DNA of 64,000 nucleotides from Aquanectria penicillioides. Lineage: Eukaryota > Ascomycota > Sordariomycetes > Hypocreales > Nectriaceae. The notes beneath the pieces were generated by a model, which was not told where the DNA came from, searched no databases, and worked only from the letters and a program-made list of their open reading frames with translations. The stretch spans positions 1,798,001 through 1,862,000 of the forward strand of contig PYIU01000009.1 in NCBI GenBank assembly GCA_003415625.1. Direction: 5' to 3'. Position 1 is the stretch's first letter. Each line of letters begins with the position of its first letter. Positions 15,099 to 26,329 of the stretch are shown one piece after another. The translations under genes were made by a program, and so were the position numbers.

Positions 15099-16386
15099 AT
15101 GGCTGCTAATCATGCCTTGGTTTTCGGTATGTTGCCAGATTGCTCTCATGAAGTGCAGCTCAATACTAATATGCCTTAGGGGCCAGCGGCATAACTGGAT
15201 GGGCCATTACGAATCTCATTCTTAATGGATATCCGACTCCAGAAGCATTTAAATCAGTTACTGCACTCACCAATCGACCTTTGAGTGCTGATATTGCACA
15301 ATGGCCCGTATCCCCAAAGCTTCAAGTTCTCAGTGGCATCGATATTTTGACGCCTAAGGGACAAGTAGGGTTAGAGGAGGAACTCAAAATGAAAGTAAAA
15401 AATATGAGCGAGGTAACTCATGTATATTTCTTTGGTATGCACCATGTTTCGATTTATCAGAGAAGAAGCTTTTGACATGTTTTTCAGCATACATTATGGA
15501 TCTGGACCCGGCCAAAGAGATATCCATCAACGTTGACCTACTGTCGAGGGCGATCCGGGCCGTGGAAAAGCTAGCGCCGAATCTCAAATTTGTTGTTCTA
15601 CCAACTGGCACTAAAGCTTACGGCGTACATCTCATCGACGAATTCCCCTTCAAAAACGACCTGCCATTGAAGGAATCGTTACCTAGAATCCCTGAGCCTC
15701 ACGCATCTGAGATGTTTTATTACAATCAATGCGATGAGTTGGCTGCTTTGTCTAAGGGCAAGGTCTGGTCATGGTGCGATGTTATCCCTGACGTAATTGT
15801 TGGTTTCGTCCCGAATAACAATATCTACTGCTTGGCTCAGTTTTTGGGCCTTTATCTTTCTTTATATGCCGAAATAAATGGCAAGGGAAGCGAGGTACAG
15901 TTCCCCGGGACGGAGGAATCTTGGGAAATCCTCAGCAATGACAGCAGCCAAGACGTAGTGGCCAAGACAGCCATTTACGCCTCGTTGCACCCAGACATAT
16001 CCAGTGGCCAGAGGTACAATGCTGCCGATAGTTCCAAGGCGTCGTCCTGGAGCATCAAGTGGCCCATAATTTGCGAGTACTTTGGGCTCAAAGGTGTTGG
16101 ACCACCGGCTGGAGGGTCCGGTCCCCAGCCTACACAATACCTAGCCGAACACGTTGGCCAGTGGAGGCAGGTGGAGAGGAAGTACGGCCTTGTGGCAGGC
16201 CGGGTTGGAAACGAGAGGAGTTTTGGTGGGTTCCCATATTTTATCATGACCATGTTCAACTTTGACAGACATCTGGACATGTCTAAAACACACAAAATGT
16301 GGGGAGAGGCAGCGGAGGAGGTTGACACAAAAGCCGCATGGTGGACAGCATTCGAACGCTTTCGAAAGGCCAAGATTATTCCCTAG
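15099..16386 (+). CDS. PRISE-family enone reductase (progesterone 5-beta-reductase-like)
   Basis: An atypical short-chain dehydrogenase expected to reduce the C=C bond of an enone with NAD(P)H. Exons 15099-15126, 15180-15434 and 15488-16386 join to 1182 nt (393 aa), the usual PRISE size. The N-terminal nucleotide-binding motif is GASGITGW (residues 10-17). The family's active-site segments are visible as TGTKAYG (134-140, catalytic Lys in the usual TGxKxY context) and FYYNQCDE (171-178, catalytic Tyr region), followed by WSWCDVIPDVIVGF, which matches the conserved RPxxIxGF area. No targeting signal is seen. It sits divergent to BVMO1 and in line with the acyl-CoA dehydrogenase. Removal of a conjugated double bond before Baeyer-Villiger oxidation is a plausible role, by inference. 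Confidence 0.82.
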
Positions 16387-16648
16387 ACCTAACGTTGAAT
16401 CAATTGTGCATATATCCGTCTTCTCGAGGAGGAACCTAGCTGTGATCTCTGACACCCTCACTCGGTATGATCAACCTAGTTGCTGCCCAGTAACGACTCC
16501 ATGTCGAGTTTTCCAAATCCAATCGCCTACCTGAACCTTAGCCTCAAAGCATGTAAAGCAGGAGAAATAACTCGAGTTCAAGGGGGGACAATTTTAAGGT
16601 GGCGTGGTGCTTGACTGGATGTGTAAGCTACCGGTAGCTTGCGCCTAC

Positions 16649-17442
16649 GGTCGCACATTAGGCACGCGGTGACAAAGTGCAAAAACCCAAAAATCCAAAA
16701 TCCTAAAATCCCAAAATCCCAAAATTCTACCCCACCTTCACGTACAGTATCCATTGCATACAGTTATAAATTAGCCTATATTATTACTATATAATAAAGT
16801 TATTTAGATCTAATAATTAAAAAGGCTAGTTTTTGCTTTATAAAATGTATTATATAATATATCTTACTATTAACCTAAAATACTTATAATAATAGTGCAG
16901 CAGTGGTCAATCGGTGCGTTATATATGGATATATAACACTTAGCAATTGCAGTGACTGCAATTACTGCTAGATCTTTTGCTATAGCGGTAACTAATCTAT
17001 TATTCAAGCCGGTATATTACCTATCTTTATTATATAAAGACTAATATTTAGTAGTCCTTTGTGAAGAGATAGGGTGGCATGCCCATTCGACCAATTGACC
17101 AAAAGATCAAGCAATTCAGGCACAATGTGCCGAAATTGTGCCACACAACTGTATATAAGGCGCCTGGTCGCCGCACATTCAGCGCTAGCGCTATCCTTAC
17201 ATCCTTTTATAGAAAGAAGACAATTTATTTTAGTAAGAATCTATAGATAAGTTTAACCTTTATTGAATAAAGAATAGATATTATCTTATATAGATAAGAG
17301 GTCTTTTGCTGGCTGTAGCATTGTAATCTTGTGGAATGTGGTAACTTAAGGGATTTCTAAAGGTAGGGTAGAATTTTGGGATTTTGGGATTTTGGATTTT
17401 CGGGTTTTTGCACTTTGTCACCGCGTGCCTAATGTGCGACCG
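16649..17442. mobile_element. 794-bp MITE with terminal inverted repeats and TA duplication
   Basis: The left end starts CGGTCGCACATTAGGC and continues through a run of CCAAAATC-type units to CAAAATTCTACC. The right end (about 17360-17442) is its reverse complement with one fewer unit. Both ends are flanked by TA (16647-16648 and 17443-17444), the duplication made by Tc1/mariner-class transposases. The interior is AT-rich, has no coding frame and contains short palindromes, including GGCACAAT...ATTGTGCC near 17120. It is non-autonomous. Its right end lies 50 bp from the first octamer in the promoter of the acyl-CoA dehydrogenase gene. Confidence 0.85.
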
Positions 17443-17491
17443 TATGCGCCAGCCTGCTGGACAGAGGGAGGACGCGATGGCTGCTTCGTTG

Positions 17492-17518
17492 CCCCGCAAA
17501 GTGGATATTTCCCCGCAT
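17492..17518. promoter_or_regulatory. Direct pair CCCCGCAA / CCCCGCAT in the acyl-CoA dehydrogenase promoter
   Basis: Two same-orientation copies at 17492-17499 and 17511-17518, about 290 bp before the ATG at 17800 and just outside the MITE. They match the octamer in the other cluster promoters. Regulatory role is inferred. Confidence 0.45.
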
Positions 17519-17799
17519 AAATAACCGTGCCTTGGGGTCTCAATTATCTAACCATCCATTTACCCCGGTTAAATCCCCATGATTCCGGCACTTTGGATAC
17601 CTCGGTGAGAGGAGTAGAGACCCGGGGCAGTTTCGCTCCCCCTCTTGACAAAGGACAATAGTGCCTGGCAGCGAATCCCTCAATCTTATCCCACTGCTAT
17701 TATTGTAAATTTCAGCCAACGCAATCCATTCATCTTTCGACTGCCAAGCGATCCATTCCAGTCAAATCAGGAACTACCAGACTTGAGGGCTCTTCAATC

Positions 17800-19336
17800 A
17801 TGTTGGCCAGCACTCAAATTGACACTTCCGTTCTCGACGGTCCTGCTTTTAACCACCTCCCGCAATGGGCCAAGGCCAAGCTTAGGCCGATCGCAATTGA
17901 GAAGATCCAGGCTGTGTATGACTGGGTCGAGAATGAATGCATTCCGCGAGAACCCGTCATGGCCGCCCAAGTTGAGGCAAAGCGGTGGGCGACGCCACCT
18001 CTCATGCATGAACTCCGTGCTAGGGCCAAGGAACTGGGTCTGTTTAATCTTTTCTTACCCAACCATTTCAAAGAAAGCCCGGGACTTACAAATCTTGAGT
18101 ATTCCTGCTGCGCTGAGATCATGGGGCGCTGTTACTGGGCTGCACAAGTAAGTTGGTGTTCGTCATAAATCCCCCAGATTCATTGAGCTCATCATTCCAA
18201 GACCATGAATTGCCATGCCCCCGAGACTGGAAACATTGAATTGCTTGCCAAGTATTGCAACAGCGAACAAAAGGAAAAGTGGCTGAAGCCATTAATGGAA
18301 GGAACCGCTTCCTCAGCATATAGCATGACCGAACCTGATGTTGCGGCGTCAGATGCTACCAACATCGGCATTCGCATTACCCGCGATGGAGATGAATACG
18401 TCATCAATGGTAGAAAACTCTATGCAAACTGCCTTTGGAACAAGGACCTCACTTTCTATATCCTGATGGGCTTAACAGACCCCCAAGACCCCAATAAATG
18501 GAACCGACACACCATGATTATTGTTCCTTGTGACACACCTGGTATTACTCAGGTCCGCAATTTGTCTATTATGGGATACGACTGGGCACCAGAAGGTCAT
18601 GGGGAGTACATCTATGAAAATTGCCGAGTTCCTGTCGAAAACGTGATCGTCTCGCCAGGGAAGGCTTTCATGATTGCTCAAGGCCGACTTGGTGGGGGAC
18701 GAATCCACCATTGTATGAGGTATGTTCAATTCTGAGTCTAATTCAACTAAGAGTCATATCTCACCTCTGGATAGGTTGATCGGACAGGCGGAGAGAGCGT
18801 ATGAACTCGCTCTTATCAGATGTAACGATCCCAAGAAGAAACCCAGAAATCGTTTGATCGGAGACTACGATTCAAATATTGAACGGATTGCCCAAATGCG
18901 GCTCGACATTGACTCCATGAGACTTATCGTGTGCAGCGCTGCTGATACAATGGACAAGCTTGGTAACAAGGAAGGCAAACGATGCATTGCAATGTGCAAG
19001 GTTCTGGTCCCTCACAAGATCACCGAGTTGATTGATGAGGTGATGCAAATTTGGGCCGGCCAGGGCCTCACTCAACATACACCACTTCCTCAGCTGTGGA
19101 CCTACGCTAGATTCGTACGAGTTGCAGATGGACCAGGTAAGTAAAGGTTGTTGTCCTAGGCAGCATGCACTTTCTAACAGCTCATAGATGCCGCCCATAA
19201 ACATCAAGTTGGACGTGAAGAAATGAAGAAAGGAAAGGAGATATCAGAGAGACATCAGGAGTATAATCGGAAGGCTAGGAAATACATGGAACTGAGCGGT
19301 GAAAAGATGATAATGATGCCCGAAGACACGCTTTGA
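17800..19336 (+). CDS. Acyl-CoA dehydrogenase, ACAD10/11-like
   Basis: A flavoenzyme expected to desaturate an acyl-CoA at C2-C3. Exons 17800-18147, 18202-18719, 18775-19136 and 19188-19336 join to 1377 nt (458 aa). Family segments are NCHAPETGNIELL, the FAD/substrate loop MTEPDVAASDATN (158-170), GGGRIHHCMR and a late AGQGLTQHTPLP with ADGPD, all arranged as in the ACAD10/ACAD11 branch rather than short-chain ACADs. Unusual: where that branch normally has a Trp-rich KWWITG-like flavin loop, this protein has RKLYANCLWNKD. The C-terminus (MPEDTL) is not a peroxisomal signal. In context it could act on the CoA thioester made by the ligase in this cluster. Confidence 0.9.
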
Positions 19337-20724
19337 TTTGTGGTGATGATGACCTTCACCATTGGATAGGTAATCTATGTTGAAAAATCCAATAAACCAC
19401 ATTACTTCTAATGGCAGAAGCGACATCACAGTTCGGCCTCGATCTCGATAATCTGATTATTGATAAAAATCCATCGTTGCATCAGGGCTTACTGTTTATG
19501 CCAACTTAGACACAAGTTACTTAGACATAGGTTACTTAGACATAGCACCCTGGTAGTTCTCACATTATACATCTCTTTTTCGCCATTACAAAATAGCTTT
19601 TGCATTCACATATTAGGCAGAAAGAAATGATAAACTGGGAGGAATTTGTTGAGCAAATCTCAGTTTGGATGATATATCTCAACGACCTATTCCGTGAAGT
19701 TCAAACATCTTCCAAGAACCTCACGGTCGATCACGAGTTATCCGTATCACCGAAGAACCAAATTTAATTGAGCAATTCCTCTCTTCGGCAATTCGTTGCG
19801 AGCCATGAACAAAATTCTTCCTAGTTGCATTACCCTTCTCATGGCTTGATGTCCAGAAGTCTCACGGGAGCATCATACTGGTTTTGGGGGGGACAAAATG
19901 TCTTCACACTATAGATCTAAATAAGGGAGTTTTCTGTTTCAATATCTGATTTGCTTGCTCCAGTCCAGGCAACTGTCAAACAATGTTTCACTCCGAACTT
20001 TTTGTTGTTTATGATTGGGTAGTAGTTCAAAGGTAACTTTGTCCACTTTTGAAATTCATTTTGCATTGACTTACGCATGTTTGACCTGAGGTACTTTCTA
20101 GGGACTTACAGGTGCCAATATTATAATTCGCTTGACGAGTATGTTCGTTACGGCATTGGTTATCCATGTGGAAATAAGTGGATTTCTAAAATCGATGAGA
20201 CATCCACAGCTACCCAATTTCGAAATTTTCATCAAACATGTGATCGTTTCAATGTTGTTCTATATGAGGTCTATGAAATTTCAGTCATCAATGTCAATAT
20301 TGGTATTTCAAAGAAGACAAAATTGAACCAGTAGGCCTATGTCTCCTATGAGACATATACAAAGAGCATATACTAACTAAAGAAAAGCTAGGATTCCCTC
20401 ACGATAGTGCGATATTCTATCACACTTCAATACGCACCATGCTAACAGACTATACCAAATATAGGTACAAGAAAACGCTTTAAGATCACAACGCAATTCT
20501 AGAGTTACTTGGCTCCATTTTCATTCGTGGAGATCCAGTTGTTAGTGCAAACCAATTTCAGGTTTCACTGAATAAATCAAACTTCAATTTTCGTCAAGAA
20601 TCTCATGTCCATCCCAACTATAACGGTTATATTATAATAAATTCTTTAACCGGGGCTACGTGATGTAGTTCTTTAATCACTTGATCAAACGCTAACTTTA
20701 GCTTGAAGAAGACTGCCGGCTCTA
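19337..20724. other. Intergenic; short tandem repeat
   Basis: No convincing gene. A 15-bp unit resembling ACTTAGACATAGGTT is repeated about three times at 19503-19546. An 85-codon frame at 20077-20334 has no family features. Confidence 0.55.
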
Positions 20725-23553
20725 CCCGGTGGGTCATATAGAAGCGCGCTACGCTAGGCTTATAGACAACCCCCACCTCTCCTCTAGAGAGGTGGTAATA
20801 AAACCTATAACTGCATTACTAGCATAATTAACTTTTCTAATATAGCTTATCTATAACTTTATTAAATAAAGTCTAAATATAAAGATAAAAATATTATTAA
20901 AATTACTTACTTTAAAATAATTAGTTCTATTAATATAAATTATTTTAATAATATAATTATTAAATTCTAGCTATATAAAGCTTAAGCTTATAGATACTAT
21001 TATAACTTTAAAATAGTAATTTATATACCTTTTATAAAAATAATAGCATTAAGTTCTTTTTTATTAAAATATTAATTTAATGCTTATTTAAAGCTAAATC
21101 TATTATAATTTATATTAAGTATTTAGCTATAAGCTTAATTATTAATATCTTTATTTATTATAGCATTTTAAATATATAAAAGAGATTAATATAAAGCTTT
21201 AATTTAAATAATTTAAATAATTTTAATTAAAGTATTATTAAAGCCTATATTTAAAGGTAAAAAAGATAGCTTAATTAATAAATATAATATTATTAATATA
21301 AAGTTCTTTAAGCTATAATTTTAGCTATTACTTTAATTTTTAATTTAGGTAATAGTAGTAATATTTACTTAAGTTATATTAGCTTAATTAAATAATCTTT
21401 ATAATACTTTTTATTTAATAACTTTAGGGATATAATTAAAGTAGGTTAATAAAGCTATATTTAATAAAAGCTACTTTTTTGCTTTATTAGCCTAAAGTTA
21501 AAGCTCCTTTAAGGCTTTAATAGCTTTAATCTCTTTTAGAATTATTATATTTTCCTAAAGTTTTTATATAGCCTTTAGTATAGCCTAGCTATAAAGGATA
21601 AAGCCTAAAAGGGCTATTTTTTTCCTTTTAGCCTTATTCTTTTATAATTAATTAAAGAGCTTTTTTTAAAACTAAATATTCTTTTTATTTTTTTCTTTTA
21701 GTTTTTATAAGCTTAATTCCTAACCTTTTTATATAATTTCTCTATTATAAAAGCTCTATTATTAACCTAAATATAGCGCTATATATATATATATTAGAAC
21801 TATAAAGCAATTTACTTTTAATATTACTAAATTATCTCTTTTTGCACTAATTAAATAATAATTATAAGATTAATATAGGCTATAGTATTTAATATAATTT
21901 ACTTAATTAAACTACTTAAAAGGTCTAGCTTCTATATACTTTAAATAGCAGTAAGGTCTCTTTTAGTCTTCTTTAAGGTAATAGCTTCTTTTTTAAGCTA
22001 TATAGAAAATAAAAGCTTTTTTTAATTCTTAATTAATTAATAAAGGGGCTATAAAATAACCTTAAGAGTAAGGGGCATTAGCCTTGCCTTTTTAAAGCCT
22101 ATATATATATAATAGGCCTTAAATGCAGCTTAATATATTACCTTCTATTAATTAAAAAAGTTTAATTAAATAATATATATACCTTTAGCTTAAATAAAGT
22201 TCTTAAAGGATAATTGCTATACCTTTTTAAGGTATTAATAAACACTAATATTAAAGGGCTAAAGGATATAATTAATATAAGCAAAAAGGCAAAAAGAAAT
22301 AATATTAAAGGTATAATAATACTATATAAAATTAAGGTTTTTATAAGCTAAAAACTTATTTATTAAAAGCATTTAATATATTAGATTTTTTTTCTTTTTT
22401 AGCTAAATAGCAAAAGCTTAAGTTTAAGTAGCCCTTATAATATTAATTTTATACTTAAACTACTCCTTAATTAAATAGCTATTAAAGGTATTACTAAAGG
22501 CAAAAAAGTATTTATTAAAGTGCTTTAACTACTATTAAGCCTAATAGCTATTTATATATTTAATTGCTATATTAATAAAGATAATATTTTTATTAATATT
22601 AGCTATAATATATTCCTTAAAAAGGACCTTTATTAAAAGAATAAAAAAGAAAGAAATTAATATTTTAATAATATTAATAGTATTAATAAAGATAAAAAAC
22701 TCCTTATTGCTTAACTAAAAGGTTATAGGCTAAATGTTTTTTTTTATTTAAATTAAATATATCTTTAGGCTACTATTAATTTAGTCTATTTATAAAGGCA
22801 TTTTATTAAAGTTCTATAAATTAATTAAATTAAATAAAAGCTTTTTAATAATAGCCTTAAATTCTTTAAATTAAGCCTTTATATTAAAAAGGTTATATTT
22901 AATAAAAGCTTTTATAATCTCTTTAATCTTTAAAGTTTTAAATTAAAGCTTTAAATATTATTATTTAAATTAATAAGCCTAAGCCTTAAAAATAGCTATT
23001 TTTAAATCTTATATTTAATATTTTCTTAAAAAGCTAATATAATTATATATATAGGCTTTTATTATAGTAAATGCATTCTTTTTTATATTATATATATATA
23101 TAATAATTGCCTACTCTTTTTTTATAATTATAGCTTAAAGTAATCCTTTTTTATTAATACTAAAAGAAAGCTACTTTTTTACTTTTAATAATAATATATA
23201 TTTTTTAATAAAAAACTTTTTAATATAGTATAAATAAGCTAATTTATTTATAGTTAATATATAAGGCAATAAAGGATTTACCTAAATTATCTATATAATA
23301 TTTTAATTTAATAGGTATATATAGGCAGTATTTGCTATAGCAGTATAGGACTTATAAGAAATTTAAGCTATATTAAAATTAAAAGTAAAAATGCAAGAAT
23401 AATAAATTTAATTGATTTTAGGCTTTAAATAAAGAAGTTATTAATAAGTTATATTAGAAAAGTTGGTTATGCTAGTGATGCGGTTATAGGTTTTGTTACC
23501 ACCTCTCCAGCAGGAGAGGTGGGGTTGAAAGCTAGCTTATATAACCCAGCGGG
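20725..23553. mobile_element. RIP-mutated TA-flanked DNA transposon, 2.8 kb
   Basis: Ends read CCCGGTGGGTCATATA (left) and, on the other strand, CCCGCTGGGTTATATA (right), flanked by TA at 20723-20724 and 23554-23555. The inverted similarity continues inward past a nested foldback (CCACCTCTC...GAGAGGTGG) to about 20840 and 23455. TA duplication points to a Tc1/mariner-class element. The interior is extremely AT-rich and has no readable frame, so the transposase cannot be assigned. The left arm differs from the right mainly by C-to-T changes, a direct trace of RIP. Confidence 0.8.
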
Positions 23554-23941
23554 TAAATCCAGTCATCGATCTTATCGTCAGCTTATCTAATCCTTGCCAT
23601 AAGTACCTTATGAGGGCATAGCTGAACTTGTTTTTGTTTTATTAGTGCCAATTTTGATAGGGCCAACATGAAACTTGGCAAGCGACTTGAAATCATGCTT
23701 TTAGATTGCCCGAGACATATCAAATCTCCCAAACCAATCTTCACTTTTCCGTCTTGATCCATCCATGCATCTACAGAGTCTAGTGACTGTTTCCTTGTCC
23801 AACTCTATAGAATTCTTCTTAATTATGGCACGATGGCAATTAACCAGACCTTAAAGAGTGCCAGTCGGGTACATGCAATACACAAGAATGTGAGTGCCAG
23901 GTATAAATTCGAATTTCCTTTGAATATTATCTGATACAACC
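23554..23941. other. Intergenic, nothing seen
   Basis: Short stretch of ordinary composition between the transposon's right end and the 3' end of the SDR gene. Confidence 0.6.
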
Positions 23942-24955
23942 TTAATTAGTGGTGAAACCACCATCAATGACCATGGTAGCACCTTGCATAAAGCTGCTCA
24001 TGGGTGAGGCCATGAGCACTATGCTATCAGCAACCTCCTCCATTGTGGCTAACCTTTTCAAAGGAGTTCGTTCAAGGTCCGCTGCTAGAGGAGAGTTGGG
24101 ATCTTGGGCCATTGTCTCTAGAAGCAAAGGAGTTTCCACATATCCTGGGCAGATTGCGTTTATGCGAATCCCGCCTCCACCGTAGGAGTTTGCGTCAGCC
24201 TTGGTTAACCCAATGACTCCTATGGCAGTAGGTCAATCCACGAGCTGGTATTTCAGTATCATTATTCACTACTTACCATGCTTGGAGGTTGCATATGCAG
24301 TATGGCTCAGCCTACTGCACGGTGCAACAAGACCGTACATGCTTGCCACATTGATGATTCTTCCTCGGCCTTGTCTTGGGCCAAGGTCACTACGCAAGGA
24401 TTAGCTCGACGCCACTAATAGGTCAGGGTCCCACCATACTCCTGATTGACCATAATACCCAGCTCCTCCTTTTGGCACCGGTAGACACCTTGCAGGTTCA
24501 CATCAACAATCCTCATCCATTCTTCATCTTCAATTTCGTGAGTTTGTCGGCCACTGCCCCCGATTCCGGCATTATTCACCGCAATGTCGAGACGGCCAAA
24601 TTCTGCGGCAGTCTGTGCAATGCCCCTCTTGACCTGAGCCGCGTCACGGACATCCATGTGCAGAGACAATATCTCAATATCGGAAAATCTCTCCTTCAGA
24701 GCGGCATTTGATTTTTCGAGGGCTTCTAAGTTGACATCAGCAAGAGCCAATTTGGTGATGCCATGCTTTGCAAATGCAATGGCGGTGGACTGTCCAATGC
24801 CTGCAGGGAAGTCAGTCGTGGAGAGGGATGCAGATCGCCAGGCAGCGGGGAAAGGGGGGGGGGGCTAATAAACGCGGGGTAATGGCCGGACGCCGAACAA
24901 ACTCACCCGAGGCTGCGCCTGTAATGAAGGCTGTGCCTTGAAGAAGCTGTAACAT
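23942..24955 (-). CDS. Short-chain dehydrogenase/reductase, classical type
   Basis: NAD(P)-dependent alcohol/ketone oxidoreductase by family. Exons 24955-24907, 24800-24440, 24389-24277 and 24219-23942 join to 801 nt (266 aa), a normal length. Motifs: TGAASGIG coenzyme loop at residues 12-19, NNAGIG, and the catalytic YATSK (YxxxK) inside SHTAYATSKHG, followed by RINAICPGYVETP and the C-terminal VIDGGFTTN. Intron 1 contains a long G run. The second intron carries an in-frame stop, which confirms it is spliced. No PTS1 is present, so cytosolic is likely, unlike the second SDR of the cluster. Substrate unknown; secondary alcohol to ketone oxidation feeding the BVMOs is one possibility. Confidence 0.9.
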
Positions 24956-25972
24956 TTTGTGGCAATCAAGTCAAACAAGTTGAGGAATGGTGTGAACCCA
25001 GAATGAGCGACGTGGCTTCTTAAACCAACACACACACCCCCGGAAGCTGTCAGCCCATTCACGCACATCAGGATAACGTTAGGAGAGCCAAGGGGCAACA
25101 GGTGGCTCCACTACCCACCGGGGATAGGTCTACACGGTCGGCCTACCCAGGCACAATGTCAGGTATCCACTCAGCACGTCGAACTTTGAGCCTCATCGTG
25201 TTGAATGTGGTTATTTGTAGGTCCTCAAGCGCGAGGAAAGCCATTTGGTGGACTTTTGGTGGGGTGCTGATCAATCACAAAGGGCAAGGCTACACCCCAT
25301 GTTCACTCAACATATGAATCGTAGCCCAGAGTACGGAGTAAATGAGAAGAGATTCCGGAGATTGCATCTCGGCTAAGTAATTTCCGGAATCATTGGCGGC
25401 CATAGTAACCACCGGCTGCTTTGATAGCGCCCTGCAGCTAAGCAGAAATGAAGCATCCAGAGACCATCATACGGGAGAAGGAAAAGAAAATCACTAAAGG
25501 CGTCTGTGGGGGAAGGGGGGGTCATGGATACGTCAGGCACTGGAGTACAGCAGACAAATCCTGTCCAAAAGTTGAAGTAATCAGGGTCAAGGGTACTGAC
25601 TGGGTCGCTGAGTTGTCTTCAGCCGTGATTACAACAAATCGGCAATGTCGTCCAAACGCTCTACATTTTTAAGACCGAGGAACGGTTGTCAAAGGGCGTT
25701 TGCAACTGGAAGCGTCCATAAAATCTTATAACATATGACAAGAGAGCTTGTCCTTCATAGCCCAGCAACCTGCAAAAGCCAGATTACTTATAAAACTCAA
25801 GGAGTGACTAGCATTCTAATGGCGCTCTCAACCACGCTGCATGGATTAATCGAAGTATACTCCAAGTCCTCACTTCAATTCCATTGGAGATAGAAAGATT
25901 TATTCCACGTCTAAGCGCACTACGTCCCCAAATACATGAAGCCCGGCAGGACCTATTGGCGAATCCAAGGGC
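24956..25972. other. Intergenic, nothing recognised
   Basis: About 1 kb upstream of the SDR and downstream of the small unknown gene. G runs occur near 25508-25520. No octamer of the cluster type was found here. Confidence 0.55.
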
Positions 25973-26329
25973 CTAGGCTGGGCCGCCCGTGGGACCAGAC
26001 TTTGACTCTGGACTAAGCTTTGCAATGCCGTTTCGGATACCCTTGTCTACTGACTTAGCCATCTTCTCGAGTGGCAGACGCTCCTCAACACGTTGGACCA
26101 TCCGTGAAACTGGAGGCTCAAGGCGTTGAACCCCACGCTCGACTGGGGGAGTAAAGTAGTTAATATTTCGTTCCCAGCGGGGAGCCCACTTGTTTGTTTG
26201 ATTGGCGATTTTCTCTTCAGCCCCAGGCATCACGAGGTAAAGAGGAGCCAGGACACCAACGCCGGCGGCGCCAAAAGTTATAGCCTCGGAGCGCTTGGCT
26301 TTAGGGAGACGTGGGATGCGGACAGGCAT
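25973..26329 (-). CDS. Small basic protein with one hydrophobic segment, unknown function
   Basis: A 118-codon frame starting MPVRIPRLPKAKRSEA. After a basic N-terminus comes one hydrophobic segment at about residues 18-34 (FGAAGVGVLAPLYLVMP), long enough for a single membrane span, then a charged, Pro-rich region (PVERGVQRLEPPVSRMVQRVEERLP) that could form an amphipathic helix. A basic start followed by one span would suit an organelle membrane protein, possibly mitochondrial, but I do not recognise the family. The start was chosen at 26329 because the in-frame extension to 26374 is Pro/Asn-rich and lacks support. It does not look metabolic and may be a bystander inside the cluster. Confidence 0.6.
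   Translation of the reverse strand: MPVRIPRLPKAKRSEAITFGAAGVGVLAPLYLVMPGAEEKIANQTNKWAPRWERNINYFTPPVERGVQRLEPPVSRMVQRVEERLPLEKMAKSVDKGIRNGIAKLSPESKSGPTGGPA

Noticed and set aside
16896..16912. tRNA A-box-like sequence inside the MITE (TGGTCAATCGG)
   Set aside because: No matching B box, no cloverleaf and no terminator, so a tRNA or SINE head is not supported.
20077..20334. 85-codon open frame
   Set aside because: No recognisable domain, ordinary intergenic composition and overlapping alternatives.
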